Source: an uncultured Mediterraneibacter sp. (GTDB lineage: Bacteria > Bacillota > Clostridia > Lachnospirales > Lachnospiraceae). From it: 54,859 nucleotides of DNA. Under the pieces are notes generated by a model. That model made no database searches. It was not told where the DNA came from and saw nothing but the letters and a program-made list of their open reading frames with translations. The stretch covers positions 1 to 54,859 of the forward strand of contig CALWKB010000022.1 of assembly GCA_944381125.1 (NCBI GenBank). The letters run 5' to 3'. How positions within the stretch are numbered: position 1 is the first letter of the stretch; each line of letters opens with the position of its first letter. Both the position numbers and the translations under genes were made by a program. This document shows positions 26,064-35,698 of this stretch, in pieces.

Positions 26064-29000
26064 ATGATTGCACCAACGTTATTAGTAGGTCTGGGAGGAA
26101 CAGGTTCAAAAATCGTATGCCGCGTATCCAAAATGGTAACAAAAGAGCAGCGCAGGCATATCGGATTTGCCGTATTTGACACAGATATTAATGAACTGCG
26201 GGAGATACGCGAGGAAAATCCGTATATCAAAACCATTCAGACGTCGACAAAGCTGACAGTAGGAGAATATCTGAATATTGACAAACATGCCAGAGACACC
26301 TGGTTCCCGGTGAACGGGATTCTCAACAGCAAGACGCTGACGGAAGGCGCGGGGCAGGTAAGAGCAATTTCACGTCTTGCTCTTGACACTGCGATACGCA
26401 CAGGACGAAATATGGAACCACTCCATGAAGCGCTGGAAAAACTGTACCGGCTGGAAGGCGACAGCGGCGAGCAGGCGCTTCGTATTGTAATCGTGAGTTC
26501 CCTCGCGGGCGGTACCGGATCCGGACTTATTTTGCCGGTGGCGCTTTATCTGAAAAATTATCTTGCTACAAAATTCCAGGCCAGCGCTAACATTACACGA
26601 GGCTTCTTCATTCTTCCGGAAGTATTTTATGAAGTTATTCCCGGACAGGCAGAGCGGAACAACCTCAGGTGCAATGCGTACGCGGCGCTCAGAGAACTCG
26701 ACGCGTTTCTTATGAAAGGCGACAAAACGCTTCCTGACAGATATGAAAACACGGTAAAAGTAGAATTCCCACGGGTCGGATCAGAAAATTTTGAAGAGTA
26801 TGACATCCGGCCGTATGATTTCTGCTTCCTTTTTGATGCACAGAATACGGAAGGAAAAAAACTGAACAGTTTTTCCCAGTATCTGGATCACGCGGCCAAC
26901 TGTATCTATTCGCAGTCTATCGGCCCGATGAATAAAAGAAGCAATTCGTCCGAAGACAACACGATCAGGGAACTCTGCGCCCAGCGGGGACGAAACCGTT
27001 ACGCGGGAGCAGGCTCCGCAATGCTTATTTATCCAAATGAAGACGTGAAGGAATTTATCGCGCTCAACTGGGCAAAGGAATGCGTATCCAAACAGTGGCT
27101 TGTTTTTGATAATATGTATAAAGACAAATGTATAAGCGCGGCGGAGAGAAGAGCGCAGGGAATTCACGTTCAGGATGTGGATGCGGCGGAAGACTATATT
27201 ATGTCAATAAACCAGCTCTCAAAACAGAAGGATCCTTTCGCAAAGGCGATTGAGGAAGCCTGCACAATTTACGACGAGGACGGCTATAAACGGATCGGCG
27301 ACAACTGGACTCAGTACGTGGAAAATCTGAGGAATTTTGTCGAGGACAGCGTGATGACAGGCCAGCTGGAACTGAACGCTCAGAAAGAAGACGCCGAAGG
27401 ACGCATACGTGAAATTGAGATTGGCGGCTTCGGTACAAATAAAGATACGACGACAGCGCTTCAGGAAGCATTTAGCGTGATGGAAAAATATAAAGACATG
27501 GTTATGAAGCGCAGCGAAGACATCGGAAGAGGCATTGCCTATACGATTTTCAGAGCGAAAAATGATTCTGTCACAGAAGACAGATTCGCATATCAGATGG
27601 AAACATATCTGTGTGATAAAAACGGCTCGTTTGTCCATCCGAACGCGGTAAGATATTTCCTTTATCAGGCTCTTGAATTAATGAAGAAAGACAAAATACG
27701 TGTTGACAACGATAACAGGGATAAAGAATCTTTCTTTGAAAATGATTTCATGAAAAACTTTGACGACGAGAAAACACCGGACGTCATGGAAGGCCCGGAT
27801 GAGATGGGCGACAGAAAAATCAGCAAAAACAAGCAGAAAGATCTGAAATCAAAGTACGGCGATTATATGCGCAAAGTCGACGAATACCGGGTGAATATCG
27901 TCCTTTCCGAAGTGTACAGAGAAGGTATTGAATACATATCCGCGCTCTGCGAGGCCTTCGAAACGTTTTACAAATCTTTTGAAGACCGGATCGGCAGCGT
28001 GGCGCAGAGGATAACGGCTCTTCGGGAAAAATACGGCAATACTGCGGGCAGAACGGCCAGATATGTATGCGCTACGCCGAACTGCATGGATCATCTGCTT
28101 AAAGAAATGCCCTATACGGGAAATGTTATTACAATTGACAAGCAACTGGCTAAGAATATTTATACAAAAGTCCGCGCTTATTCCATGATGAAGGAAAAAC
28201 CTCAGAACGGCGGATACTTTGAAGAACTTTTCGAAGACGGAATTATCGGTTATTTCAAGAAATCGCTGATGGAAGTATACGGAAGCATTGTTAATATGGA
28301 CGTCCTGTCTGCTCTGGAGCGGGAAGCAAAATATGAAAAGAACGAATATGACCCCGGAAGAGTGGACATATATGTGCGAAAAGTTATCGAGGAAACAAGA
28401 AAGCTTTCAAATCCGTTTATTGAACGTCCGCTTGGAGAGCAGAAAGAACCGATTGCCGCGTGCACATACAGCAAGGAGCTCGATCCGAAAGACGGCTCTC
28501 CCAGATCCGAACTGATAGCGAAGGAACTGGGGAATTACGGGGGCACTCCGGATGAAGACATTCCGCTGAATATGATCATGTTTTATCAGGCGATTTACGG
28601 CCTGAGAGCAAACGGCCTGTCCAAATTCGCGCCGGCAAATGAAGCGGCCGGAAGAGGAGAAGGAGAATATTATAAAGCTTATTATGAACTGATCAGTCAG
28701 ATTAAGCCGAAATCGGACAAAACACCTGTGATCACGCCGCATATTGATAAAAGGTGGCATATTGTTTCCTGCATGCCTGATCTGGACGATGAGAATCAGG
28801 AACGCCAGGAGCGCCGTATATACCGCGCGTTCATCCTCGGACTTCTGTTTGATCTCATCAGCTATGAAAAAGTGTCGGAAGGGAAATACAGATACAGACT
28901 GGAGCTTAACGGCGTAGAGTCTGAGGAATTTGTGGTGTCTAACGGAACCGCATGCGACCATTACTATGAGGTGCTTGACGCGCTGATTATAAATCCGGTT

Positions 29001-29510
29001 GTGGTTACAACAATTACAAATTATATGAACAAAAACTTCGAAGCGGAAAGAAACTATTCCGGCAAGCTTACTTTTGATACGAGCATTCTTTACAAGCGTC
29101 TGAAAAAACTCGAAAGCGAAGAATTTAAAAAAGACGGACTGTCGCTTTTTGATCTTGCCCTGCTGCTTAAAGTGTCTACGCCTGCGGCGGAGTTTGACAG
29201 AAAAACAGGAAAAGACATTGTGAAAGAAGCCTTCAGCCTTGTTTATGAGTATATGCAGACGATTGTTCTCAAAGATGATATTGACTGGATTTATGGAAAC
29301 TTTTTATATGAGCAGGTAGAACTGTTTGATAAAAATGTAGACTGGTATCTGGAAAACTGGAGAGATAATTTCAGCGGTTATGTAAAAGACCTGATGCAGA
29401 TTGCCGTAAACGAATTTGAAAACAGAAATATGAAAGAAGGCAAAAAGATGTGCGACCTGTGTGATAAGCTTACAGATCTGATCAGGAGCGCAAAAAAGAG
29501 AAGAGAGTAG
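26064..29510 (+). CDS. Tubulin-like (Tubulin_2 / FtsZ-like) large GTPase
   Basis: 1148 residues. The N-terminus MIAPTLLVGLGGTGSK is a Rossmann-type nucleotide loop, and SSLAGGTGSGLIL (residues 145-157) carries the tubulin/FtsZ signature GGTGSG. This matches the large divergent prokaryotic tubulin_2/FtsZ-like families that Makarova and Koonin described as linked to vWA and membrane proteins and predicted to act in membrane remodelling. The roughly 700-residue C-terminal half is helical with no family I can name. No TM segment, so cytoplasmic. AGGAGG lies eight bases upstream, and the gap to the vWA gene is 51 bases. GTP binding and polymerisation are inferred. Confidence 0.85.
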   Translation: MIAPTLLVGLGGTGSKIVCRVSKMVTKEQRRHIGFAVFDTDINELREIREENPYIKTIQTSTKLTVGEYLNIDKHARDTWFPVNGILNSKTLTEGAGQVRAISRLALDTAIRTGRNMEPLHEALEKLYRLEGDSGEQALRIVIVSSLAGGTGSGLILPVALYLKNYLATKFQASANITRGFFILPEVFYEVIPGQAERNNLRCNAYAALRELDAFLMKGDKTLPDRYENTVKVEFPRVGSENFEEYDIRPYDFCFLFDAQNTEGKKLNSFSQYLDHAANCIYSQSIGPMNKRSNSSEDNTIRELCAQRGRNRYAGAGSAMLIYPNEDVKEFIALNWAKECVSKQWLVFDNMYKDKCISAAERRAQGIHVQDVDAAEDYIMSINQLSKQKDPFAKAIEEACTIYDEDGYKRIGDNWTQYVENLRNFVEDSVMTGQLELNAQKEDAEGRIREIEIGGFGTNKDTTTALQEAFSVMEKYKDMVMKRSEDIGRGIAYTIFRAKNDSVTEDRFAYQMETYLCDKNGSFVHPNAVRYFLYQALELMKKDKIRVDNDNRDKESFFENDFMKNFDDEKTPDVMEGPDEMGDRKISKNKQKDLKSKYGDYMRKVDEYRVNIVLSEVYREGIEYISALCEAFETFYKSFEDRIGSVAQRITALREKYGNTAGRTARYVCATPNCMDHLLKEMPYTGNVITIDKQLAKNIYTKVRAYSMMKEKPQNGGYFEELFEDGIIGYFKKSLMEVYGSIVNMDVLSALEREAKYEKNEYDPGRVDIYVRKVIEETRKLSNPFIERPLGEQKEPIAACTYSKELDPKDGSPRSELIAKELGNYGGTPDEDIPLNMIMFYQAIYGLRANGLSKFAPANEAAGRGEGEYYKAYYELISQIKPKSDKTPVITPHIDKRWHIVSCMPDLDDENQERQERRIYRAFILGLLFDLISYEKVSEGKYRYRLELNGVESEEFVVSNGTACDHYYEVLDALIINPVVVTTITNYMNKNFEAERNYSGKLTFDTSILYKRLKKLESEEFKKDGLSLFDLALLLKVSTPAAEFDRKTGKDIVKEAFSLVYEYMQTIVLKDDIDWIYGNFLYEQVELFDKNVDWYLENWRDNFSGYVKDLMQIAVNEFENRNMKEGKKMCDLCDKLTDLIRSAKKRRE

Positions 29511-29544
29511 AAATATCAGCAGAACATAAAGGTGGGTGAAATTG

Positions 29545-31578
29545 ATGCACACAGTGATAATACTGAGCAGGCACGCATCGGAACTGATAAAGGATTACCG
29601 GTTTCTCTTTAAACCATTTATCGATGACGGAATGATAAGCTTCTGCGACTGGAATGAGGCGGGGACGGAGATTAAAGAAGCTGTCCCCGACCTGTACGGT
29701 CTGATCAAAGGCAGGACAAAGTGGCGGGCTGTCATAGTAGATACAGAGCCGGCCTTCGGGCGGAAAACAGGACCGGTTCCGGATAAAAAGAATCCTTTTG
29801 ACTATCCGGAAATACAGGAAAATATCGGAGTTCCCCGGGAAAGCCAGGTCCCTGTGATCCGTCTGACTCATATGCTCTGCGGGTATCCGTCTCTGCCGGT
29901 GGCAGATTTCGAAGACGGCTATGAATATACGGACAGGGTTACGGGAGAAGTTCACACAGTGAGAGCGTCTGAACTTTCAGAGGCGGAACTGGATACCCTT
30001 TCGGCTGAATATGGAAACGCGCTTATCAGAATATATCTGCCGGCCGGCGTGCCGGAAGAAAACGTCAGAGCTGAAAAGGAGCTTGCGGACAGGTATTCTT
30101 TTGCAGATGAACGGCCAAAGGAAGTATATCTTATTGCCAGCCGGGAACATCCGGAGGAAGAAGACCATATATATGATTCCTGGAATTCGCCTTTTGAGAC
30201 AGAAAGCTCTGAATTCTGCCGGAGAAACAGATATCCAAGCATCTGCCGTTTCCTCTGTTTTTGTATAATTAATCCGGAAAACAGCAGATATATCAGAGAA
30301 TTAACGGAATTCTGGCTGTCGGTGCTTACGCTGGCGATTAATCATATACCGGCCAGTTCACTTCAGGCATATAAGCTGTACAGGCTGGGGGTAACAGTGT
30401 CGCGTGACAAACTGGAGGCCGCGCTGGACAGTCATCTTGACAAGCTGGAGGCCGCGTATAATTTCGTCCGGGAAAGATTCAGAATGAAGCCGGAATACTC
30501 TTTTGAAGAAGACGAGGACATTGTCGAAAGGCAGAAGATACCGGTGATTTTCGAATCTGTTTCATCCTCGGATCTGTATATTGACACGAAGCATATCGGG
30601 CTTTGCCGGGACTGTCCCGGGGATGAAATGGACTTCTGGGTACATGAAGTAAAAGAAAAAGAGGCGAACGCCGGGAGATTTCTGAAAGCGCCAAGGCGCG
30701 CGATAGACAGGGCGTCACGTCATCTGAAGCGGAAAGCCGAAAGTTTCGGAAAAGACGAATATGAACTGGACAGATTTCAGATCGCTGATCTGGAAGAACA
30801 GATAAATTCACTGGAACTGGAAATCCTTACCTGCGATACCCGGAGTATGATAGATGAACACAGAATACGGGAAGAGCTTGCCAGGACTGACAGACAGGTA
30901 AGAAAAGATATTGCCGCAAGAATGCGCAGAAATATCGCGATCGGCACCGGTGCGGCGCTGCTTTTGATTTATATGATCGGGTATTTCCCGTATATTTTTA
31001 ATTCGCTGCGCCTTGGAAGCAGCCAGTTCCTTGCATCGCTTGTCCTGACGGCGGCGGCGGTTCTGCTTGCGTCAGCAGGCGGGATTATTGCGCTTTTCCT
31101 GCTGAGGCGGAAAATGCGTAAAAGTATGGAACGGTTTAATACGCTTATGCGTGAACTGGCCGCTAATGTGAAACAGGCGGCAAAAAAATATGAAGAATAT
31201 TTTTCTGTGCTTTGTACATTTATGAAAGCGCAGTCGATCTATTCCGGAATATCAAGAAAAGACGACACAGAGTCATCCAGGTTAAACAGGCTTAAGGCGC
31301 ACAGGCAGGCATTGCAGATGTCAATAAACAGAGACAGACAGTTTGAGGCGGCTTTTGGCATAAAGCGCTCTTCGGATTTTGTGAAAAACGTGACCAGTTT
31401 CTTTGACGAAGACCGGAAACCTGCGGAAAACGCACTGTATTATTACGAAACAGACAGAAATAATACAGAGATTCCACTGAATAAAACAGGAGAAATGGTC
31501 AGGACGCCGTATCGATTTATCGACGGCCTTACTATTGAACGTGAAGAAATATATGAGGGCGGGAAAGGAGAAGACTGA
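29545..31578 (+). CDS. Two-TM protein of the tubulin-like operon, unknown
   Basis: 677 residues, not recognised. The N-terminal about 240 residues are mixed alpha/beta, the middle is helical with two coiled-coil stretches, a hairpin of two TM helices lies at about 464-486 and 493-518, and a helical tail of about 155 residues follows. Both large parts would lie in the cytoplasm. ATG 29545 is preferred with GGTGG nine bases upstream (GTG 29536 and TTG 29542 are alternatives). Its stop overlaps the next start by one base (TGATG), so it is translationally coupled to the 1323-residue protein and probably complexes with it. Confidence 0.8.
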   Translation: MHTVIILSRHASELIKDYRFLFKPFIDDGMISFCDWNEAGTEIKEAVPDLYGLIKGRTKWRAVIVDTEPAFGRKTGPVPDKKNPFDYPEIQENIGVPRESQVPVIRLTHMLCGYPSLPVADFEDGYEYTDRVTGEVHTVRASELSEAELDTLSAEYGNALIRIYLPAGVPEENVRAEKELADRYSFADERPKEVYLIASREHPEEEDHIYDSWNSPFETESSEFCRRNRYPSICRFLCFCIINPENSRYIRELTEFWLSVLTLAINHIPASSLQAYKLYRLGVTVSRDKLEAALDSHLDKLEAAYNFVRERFRMKPEYSFEEDEDIVERQKIPVIFESVSSSDLYIDTKHIGLCRDCPGDEMDFWVHEVKEKEANAGRFLKAPRRAIDRASRHLKRKAESFGKDEYELDRFQIADLEEQINSLELEILTCDTRSMIDEHRIREELARTDRQVRKDIAARMRRNIAIGTGAALLLIYMIGYFPYIFNSLRLGSSQFLASLVLTAAAVLLASAGGIIALFLLRRKMRKSMERFNTLMRELAANVKQAAKKYEEYFSVLCTFMKAQSIYSGISRKDDTESSRLNRLKAHRQALQMSINRDRQFEAAFGIKRSSDFVKNVTSFFDEDRKPAENALYYYETDRNNTEIPLNKTGEMVRTPYRFIDGLTIEREEIYEGGKGED

Positions 31579-34500
31579 TGACAGAGATATTGTTTATTAT
31601 TAAAATCGTGCTCTGCACAGCTTCCTTTCTTCTGCTCTGCATAGCCGCGTTAAAGCTGAATTTAAAACGGGAAGACAGGGCGAAACAGTTCCTTATGCCG
31701 ATACTCGCTCTGATTTACTGCGTTCTGGCGGTCGTTTTCATGAATGATCTGTATCTGCTGCTGGATCGCGGGATTCGTTTCCTGGAAAAACATCTGACGT
31801 TTATCAGCGGCCTGCATTTACACCAGTATCTGATTTATCTTGTAAATGCGCTGACAGTGCTGGGATTTATTCTTATAAAAGCGATAGCGCTTCCGGTTAT
31901 GAAGAACGTGTGGGAAAAATACGAGAGCGTTATGGAAGCTACGTCCGGACGTTTCTATGAATATGAAAAGGATCTGGACGCATGGGTCCTGAAACCCGAG
32001 TTCGGGCAGGTGAAATTTTTTTATAAAGGCATCTGGGCGGCGGCTACGGCGGCGTCAGCCATTGTGTTTGTCCTCTCGCAGTATTTTCCTGAAGCGTCTT
32101 TTTTTCAGACGGCGTTTTATCCGGTTTTCGGAGTACTTATTCTTGGCGAAACAGTAAGTTTTCTGTCGGGGCTTACGAAAAACGAATTTCTGGAAGATAT
32201 TCTGGGGGAAGATGAAGAGTCCTATAAAATCGTAAATTACGGACTGCTCCGGGACGTACTGAGAAATCTGTTCGGAAGTCATGTGCTCTATGACGCTACA
32301 GTGGACAGCGGACTGGGCGTGGCTCCTGTTTTTGAGACGCTGGAAGAAATGTGTACGAGTGAAGATCCGGCAGTCTCCAATCTGGGACAATATTTCCGGG
32401 CGAGGAAAGAGAGCGGGCGTGATGTGGACTCGAGCTATGTAAAAAGCTGCATCAGGCTGGTAAAGGGACAGAGCGTGCTTTTTTGCGATCCGTTTTACAG
32501 GGATCTGACAGATTATGTGCTTATTCCCATGACGGGGAGGCTTATGCGCTATCAGAAATGTCTGATCGTTATGGGGCGGGACTCGTCCACTGACGACGTC
32601 AAAGACTGGATTGAGCAGGGAATCGTCAGTCAGATTAATACGGACAGTCTCTGGAAAGTAGGTATTCTCGGGTATGAAGCCGCGGAAGCGGATATTGGAA
32701 TCCTGAAATTCAGCGATCTCTTCAACTTTGATATACAGAAGAAGAATGAAGAGTTTCTTCAGAAGGTCGGTTTTGTATTTATTGTAGAACCATCAAAACT
32801 TCTGGCCACCGGACAGATCGGGCTGAATATACTCGTCAGCCGTTTTAATGAGAAAAACAGAGTTGTGTACGCGGCGTGCGACAGAAACTGTGACGGGCTT
32901 GTGGATGCACTGTCGCATACGCTGCGAACGAATATTACGGAAGTAGCGGCGACCAGTCCGAGCGGGACAGTCACTTCAATGATGTGCTGGAATGCCGACG
33001 GCGAATATATGCATCATAAAATATTTCCGAATATTTCACGGTATCTGGGCGGAGGAACGGAAATCAATTCCGTTGCGATGAAATATCAGATTACAGATAC
33101 GCGGTGGATCAGCGGGGAAAAATTCCCTGTTGCGGATATTAAATGGATTGCAGGACAGTACTATAACACAATCTGCGGCTACGCGGATCTGCCGGTAAGC
33201 CAGGAAGCGTTTAACAAAGCGTTTCAGGCCGATCCGGGACTGTGGGATATGTCTGTCAGAGAAAACGCTTTCCTTGTGGTGGAGGATGAATTTCAGAATC
33301 TTTTCGAGATGGTCCGGCTGTTTTCCACAAGGGCGAAGAGTCAGGGATTTATAAATGTAATCAGTGAAAATTATCTCCTCAGAGATTACATGCTCGGCAA
33401 TGCGCAGACATTTATCTCCGATCCGAAGGCAGTGCCCGCAATTGTGGCGGATTACGCAAGGACAGAGAGGAATACCGTTCTGAAACTGCTTATAAGAATG
33501 GCGGGCGAACAGGTAAGTGAAGAAGAAATTGCCGAAACTCTGATGGTCAGCGGAATTGCCTGCGAGTCTCCGGCTGAATCACTGAAAGCTCTGATCCGCA
33601 AGCACTGCAGCACAGACGAGATCAGTCTGCAGGTGAATTTCAGAGAAGTGCTTCTTGAAGACGGCATTCGTACAGAGACAAAGAAGTACTATACGATAAC
33701 AGAAGAAAATAAAGCGTCTGAGTTTGTACGCGGTCTGAGAAACGCGTATTATATTGCGGAAGATGAGAAAGGTGAAACCTATTATATCGGCGCAAAGCTT
33801 TACGGGCATGTTTTCCAGGCGCTGATACCGGGACAGTTCCTGACTTATGAAGGAAAATACTATGAGGTTCAGTCTATAACGCCGCACAACGGCGTTGTGG
33901 TGCGAAGAGCGGCAGACCACATTACAGGCAGAAAATATTACCGCCAGATCAGGCACATCATTCTGTCCGACTGGCAGGATGATACGAACGTCGGGGGCCG
34001 GAAAACGATAGGAGATATCCGGCTGCTGAAAGGATACAGTCAGATCAGGGTATGTACAGAAGGCTATCTCGAGATGTCCGCATGGAATGACCTGAAGTCT
34101 GCGAGACATATTCACGTCAGCGGCATACCGGTGCGTTCCTATCGGAACAAACTTGTGCTGAAAATAATTTTTCCAGGAGCGTCGGAAAGGGTCAGATATA
34201 CGATCTGTCTGCTGCTTAATGAGATTTTCCGTACAACATATCCTGACGCATATCCGTATATCTGCGCGCTTACGCAGCTTCAGAAAGAAACAGAGGTTCC
34301 GGACAGTCTGAAATACGTTATGTATACGATGGAATCAGAAGAGCGGGACAACGCAATTTACATCATAGAAGACAGTGATATTGACCTGGGACTGACAGCA
34401 TCTGTGGAAAGAAATCTGGAACGGTATCTGGGAATCATTTCTGAACTTCTCGCATGGCATGAAGTGAAAATGAAAGAAAAGCCGGCAAAGGAGACTGCGC

Positions 34501-35549
34501 CGGAAGATTATAAGCCGGAATTTCCGCCGGAACCGGAGAAACCGGAAAAGAAGAAAGGAATTTTCAGAAGAGGCTGGGAAAAGATCAGATCAGTCTTTAA
34601 GAAAAAACCAAAACCGGAGACAGAAGAACAGGAAGCGATGCGTTCCGGGGCAGAACCGGAAGGGCTGGATATCCAGGGGATTGACGAGGAACTGAAAGAG
34701 CGCAAAGAAGATATGACAGAGTATCAGAAGAAATGTTTCCTTAAATTTGGATATGATATAGTTTCTCCTTTCCTCGACTTTACAGGCACAGCATCCTGTC
34801 TGGCACAGTACGGTTACGACAAAAATCCGCTTCAGCAGGTGCGGGATAACGAAAAGGCGGCGGAAGAATACGGAAAGACCTATGATCCGCAGAAACCGGG
34901 CGCTCATTTCTGCGATTTCTGCTGGAATGAGATCGCGGGCGGCGAATATGAGATACTTAAAGACGGAAGAGAAAGATGCAGCCACTGTTCGGCCACGGCG
35001 CTCCGCACGGGAGAGCAGTTCAAAGAAGTCTTTAAGATAGTGCTGAGGAACATGGAGATATTTTATGGCATTAAGATTAACAGCGCGATCAAGGTGCGGA
35101 TGACAGACGCGGGAACAATCGCCAGACATTTCGGCGAGGAATTTGTGCCTACACCCGGACCGGACGGCCGGACGCTCGGCTTTGCGCGGCGTGACTCGTC
35201 CGGATACAGTATCTACATAGAAAACGGCTCTCCGAAGCTTGCTGCCATGGCGACAATCGCGCATGAACTGACCCATATCTGGCAGTATCAAAACTGGGAT
35301 GAGGCGGCGATTATCAATACGTATGGCGCCCACAACCGAACAGAAGTTTATGAAGGAATGGCAAAATGGGCGGAAATACAGTATCTTCTCTATTTGAACG
35401 AGACGGCTTACGGGAAGAGGCAGGAGATTCTTACGATGCTGAGACAGGACGAATATGGAAGAGGATTTATCCAGTATCGTAAGAAATATGGTCTTTCATA
35501 TAATCAGGAGAAAAAGATTACGCCGTTTCAGGTTTTCCCGCCGCTTTAA
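31578..35549 (+). CDS. Multi-TM protein with C-terminal DA1-like zinc metallopeptidase
   Basis: 1323 residues. About five TM helices (5-25, 38-60, 78-105, 152-172, 178-200) are followed by a long cytoplasmic region of about 750 residues with no clear family, then a Glu/Pro/Lys linker (about 970-1030). The C-terminus has a zinc ribbon (C1112-x2-C1115 and C1134-x2-C1137) followed by a peptidase with H1229-E-L-T-H1233 and a downstream Glu ligand candidate in EVYEGMAKWAE (E1259). Zn-knuckle then HExxH then E-G in this order and spacing resembles plant/animal DA1 LIM-peptidases. The active site would face the cytoplasm. It ends the operon at a UUCG-loop terminator. Confidence 0.82.
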   Translation: MTEILFIIKIVLCTASFLLLCIAALKLNLKREDRAKQFLMPILALIYCVLAVVFMNDLYLLLDRGIRFLEKHLTFISGLHLHQYLIYLVNALTVLGFILIKAIALPVMKNVWEKYESVMEATSGRFYEYEKDLDAWVLKPEFGQVKFFYKGIWAAATAASAIVFVLSQYFPEASFFQTAFYPVFGVLILGETVSFLSGLTKNEFLEDILGEDEESYKIVNYGLLRDVLRNLFGSHVLYDATVDSGLGVAPVFETLEEMCTSEDPAVSNLGQYFRARKESGRDVDSSYVKSCIRLVKGQSVLFCDPFYRDLTDYVLIPMTGRLMRYQKCLIVMGRDSSTDDVKDWIEQGIVSQINTDSLWKVGILGYEAAEADIGILKFSDLFNFDIQKKNEEFLQKVGFVFIVEPSKLLATGQIGLNILVSRFNEKNRVVYAACDRNCDGLVDALSHTLRTNITEVAATSPSGTVTSMMCWNADGEYMHHKIFPNISRYLGGGTEINSVAMKYQITDTRWISGEKFPVADIKWIAGQYYNTICGYADLPVSQEAFNKAFQADPGLWDMSVRENAFLVVEDEFQNLFEMVRLFSTRAKSQGFINVISENYLLRDYMLGNAQTFISDPKAVPAIVADYARTERNTVLKLLIRMAGEQVSEEEIAETLMVSGIACESPAESLKALIRKHCSTDEISLQVNFREVLLEDGIRTETKKYYTITEENKASEFVRGLRNAYYIAEDEKGETYYIGAKLYGHVFQALIPGQFLTYEGKYYEVQSITPHNGVVVRRAADHITGRKYYRQIRHIILSDWQDDTNVGGRKTIGDIRLLKGYSQIRVCTEGYLEMSAWNDLKSARHIHVSGIPVRSYRNKLVLKIIFPGASERVRYTICLLLNEIFRTTYPDAYPYICALTQLQKETEVPDSLKYVMYTMESEERDNAIYIIEDSDIDLGLTASVERNLERYLGIISELLAWHEVKMKEKPAKETAPEDYKPEFPPEPEKPEKKKGIFRRGWEKIRSVFKKKPKPETEEQEAMRSGAEPEGLDIQGIDEELKERKEDMTEYQKKCFLKFGYDIVSPFLDFTGTASCLAQYGYDKNPLQQVRDNEKAAEEYGKTYDPQKPGAHFCDFCWNEIAGGEYEILKDGRERCSHCSATALRTGEQFKEVFKIVLRNMEIFYGIKINSAIKVRMTDAGTIARHFGEEFVPTPGPDGRTLGFARRDSSGYSIYIENGSPKLAAMATIAHELTHIWQYQNWDEAAIINTYGAHNRTEVYEGMAKWAEIQYLLYLNETAYGKRQEILTMLRQDEYGRGFIQYRKKYGLSYNQEKKITPFQVFPPL

Positions 35550-35606
35550 AAAGAAGACGGGAAACAGCGGGAAGCCGGAGAATCCGAAAACTGTACGGAT
35601 ATAAGA

Positions 35607-35632
35607 CGCGGGCTCTTCGGAGCCCGCGTTTT
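35607..35632 (+). terminator. UUCG-tetraloop terminator of tubulin-like operon
   Basis: Perfect 9-bp stem CGCGGGCTC/GAGCCCGCG capped by TTCG and followed by TTTTG. Confidence 0.88.
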
Positions 35633-35698
35633 GTGAAAAAATATTTATATGTCAAAGAGTATGATAAAAGCAGATCAAAGTACAGGAGTGGAAAGCAT

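Noticed and set aside
31578..34500. Helicase or ATPase core in the 1323-residue protein
   Set aside because: I looked for Walker A/B or DEAD-type motifs in the long middle region and found none that are convincing.
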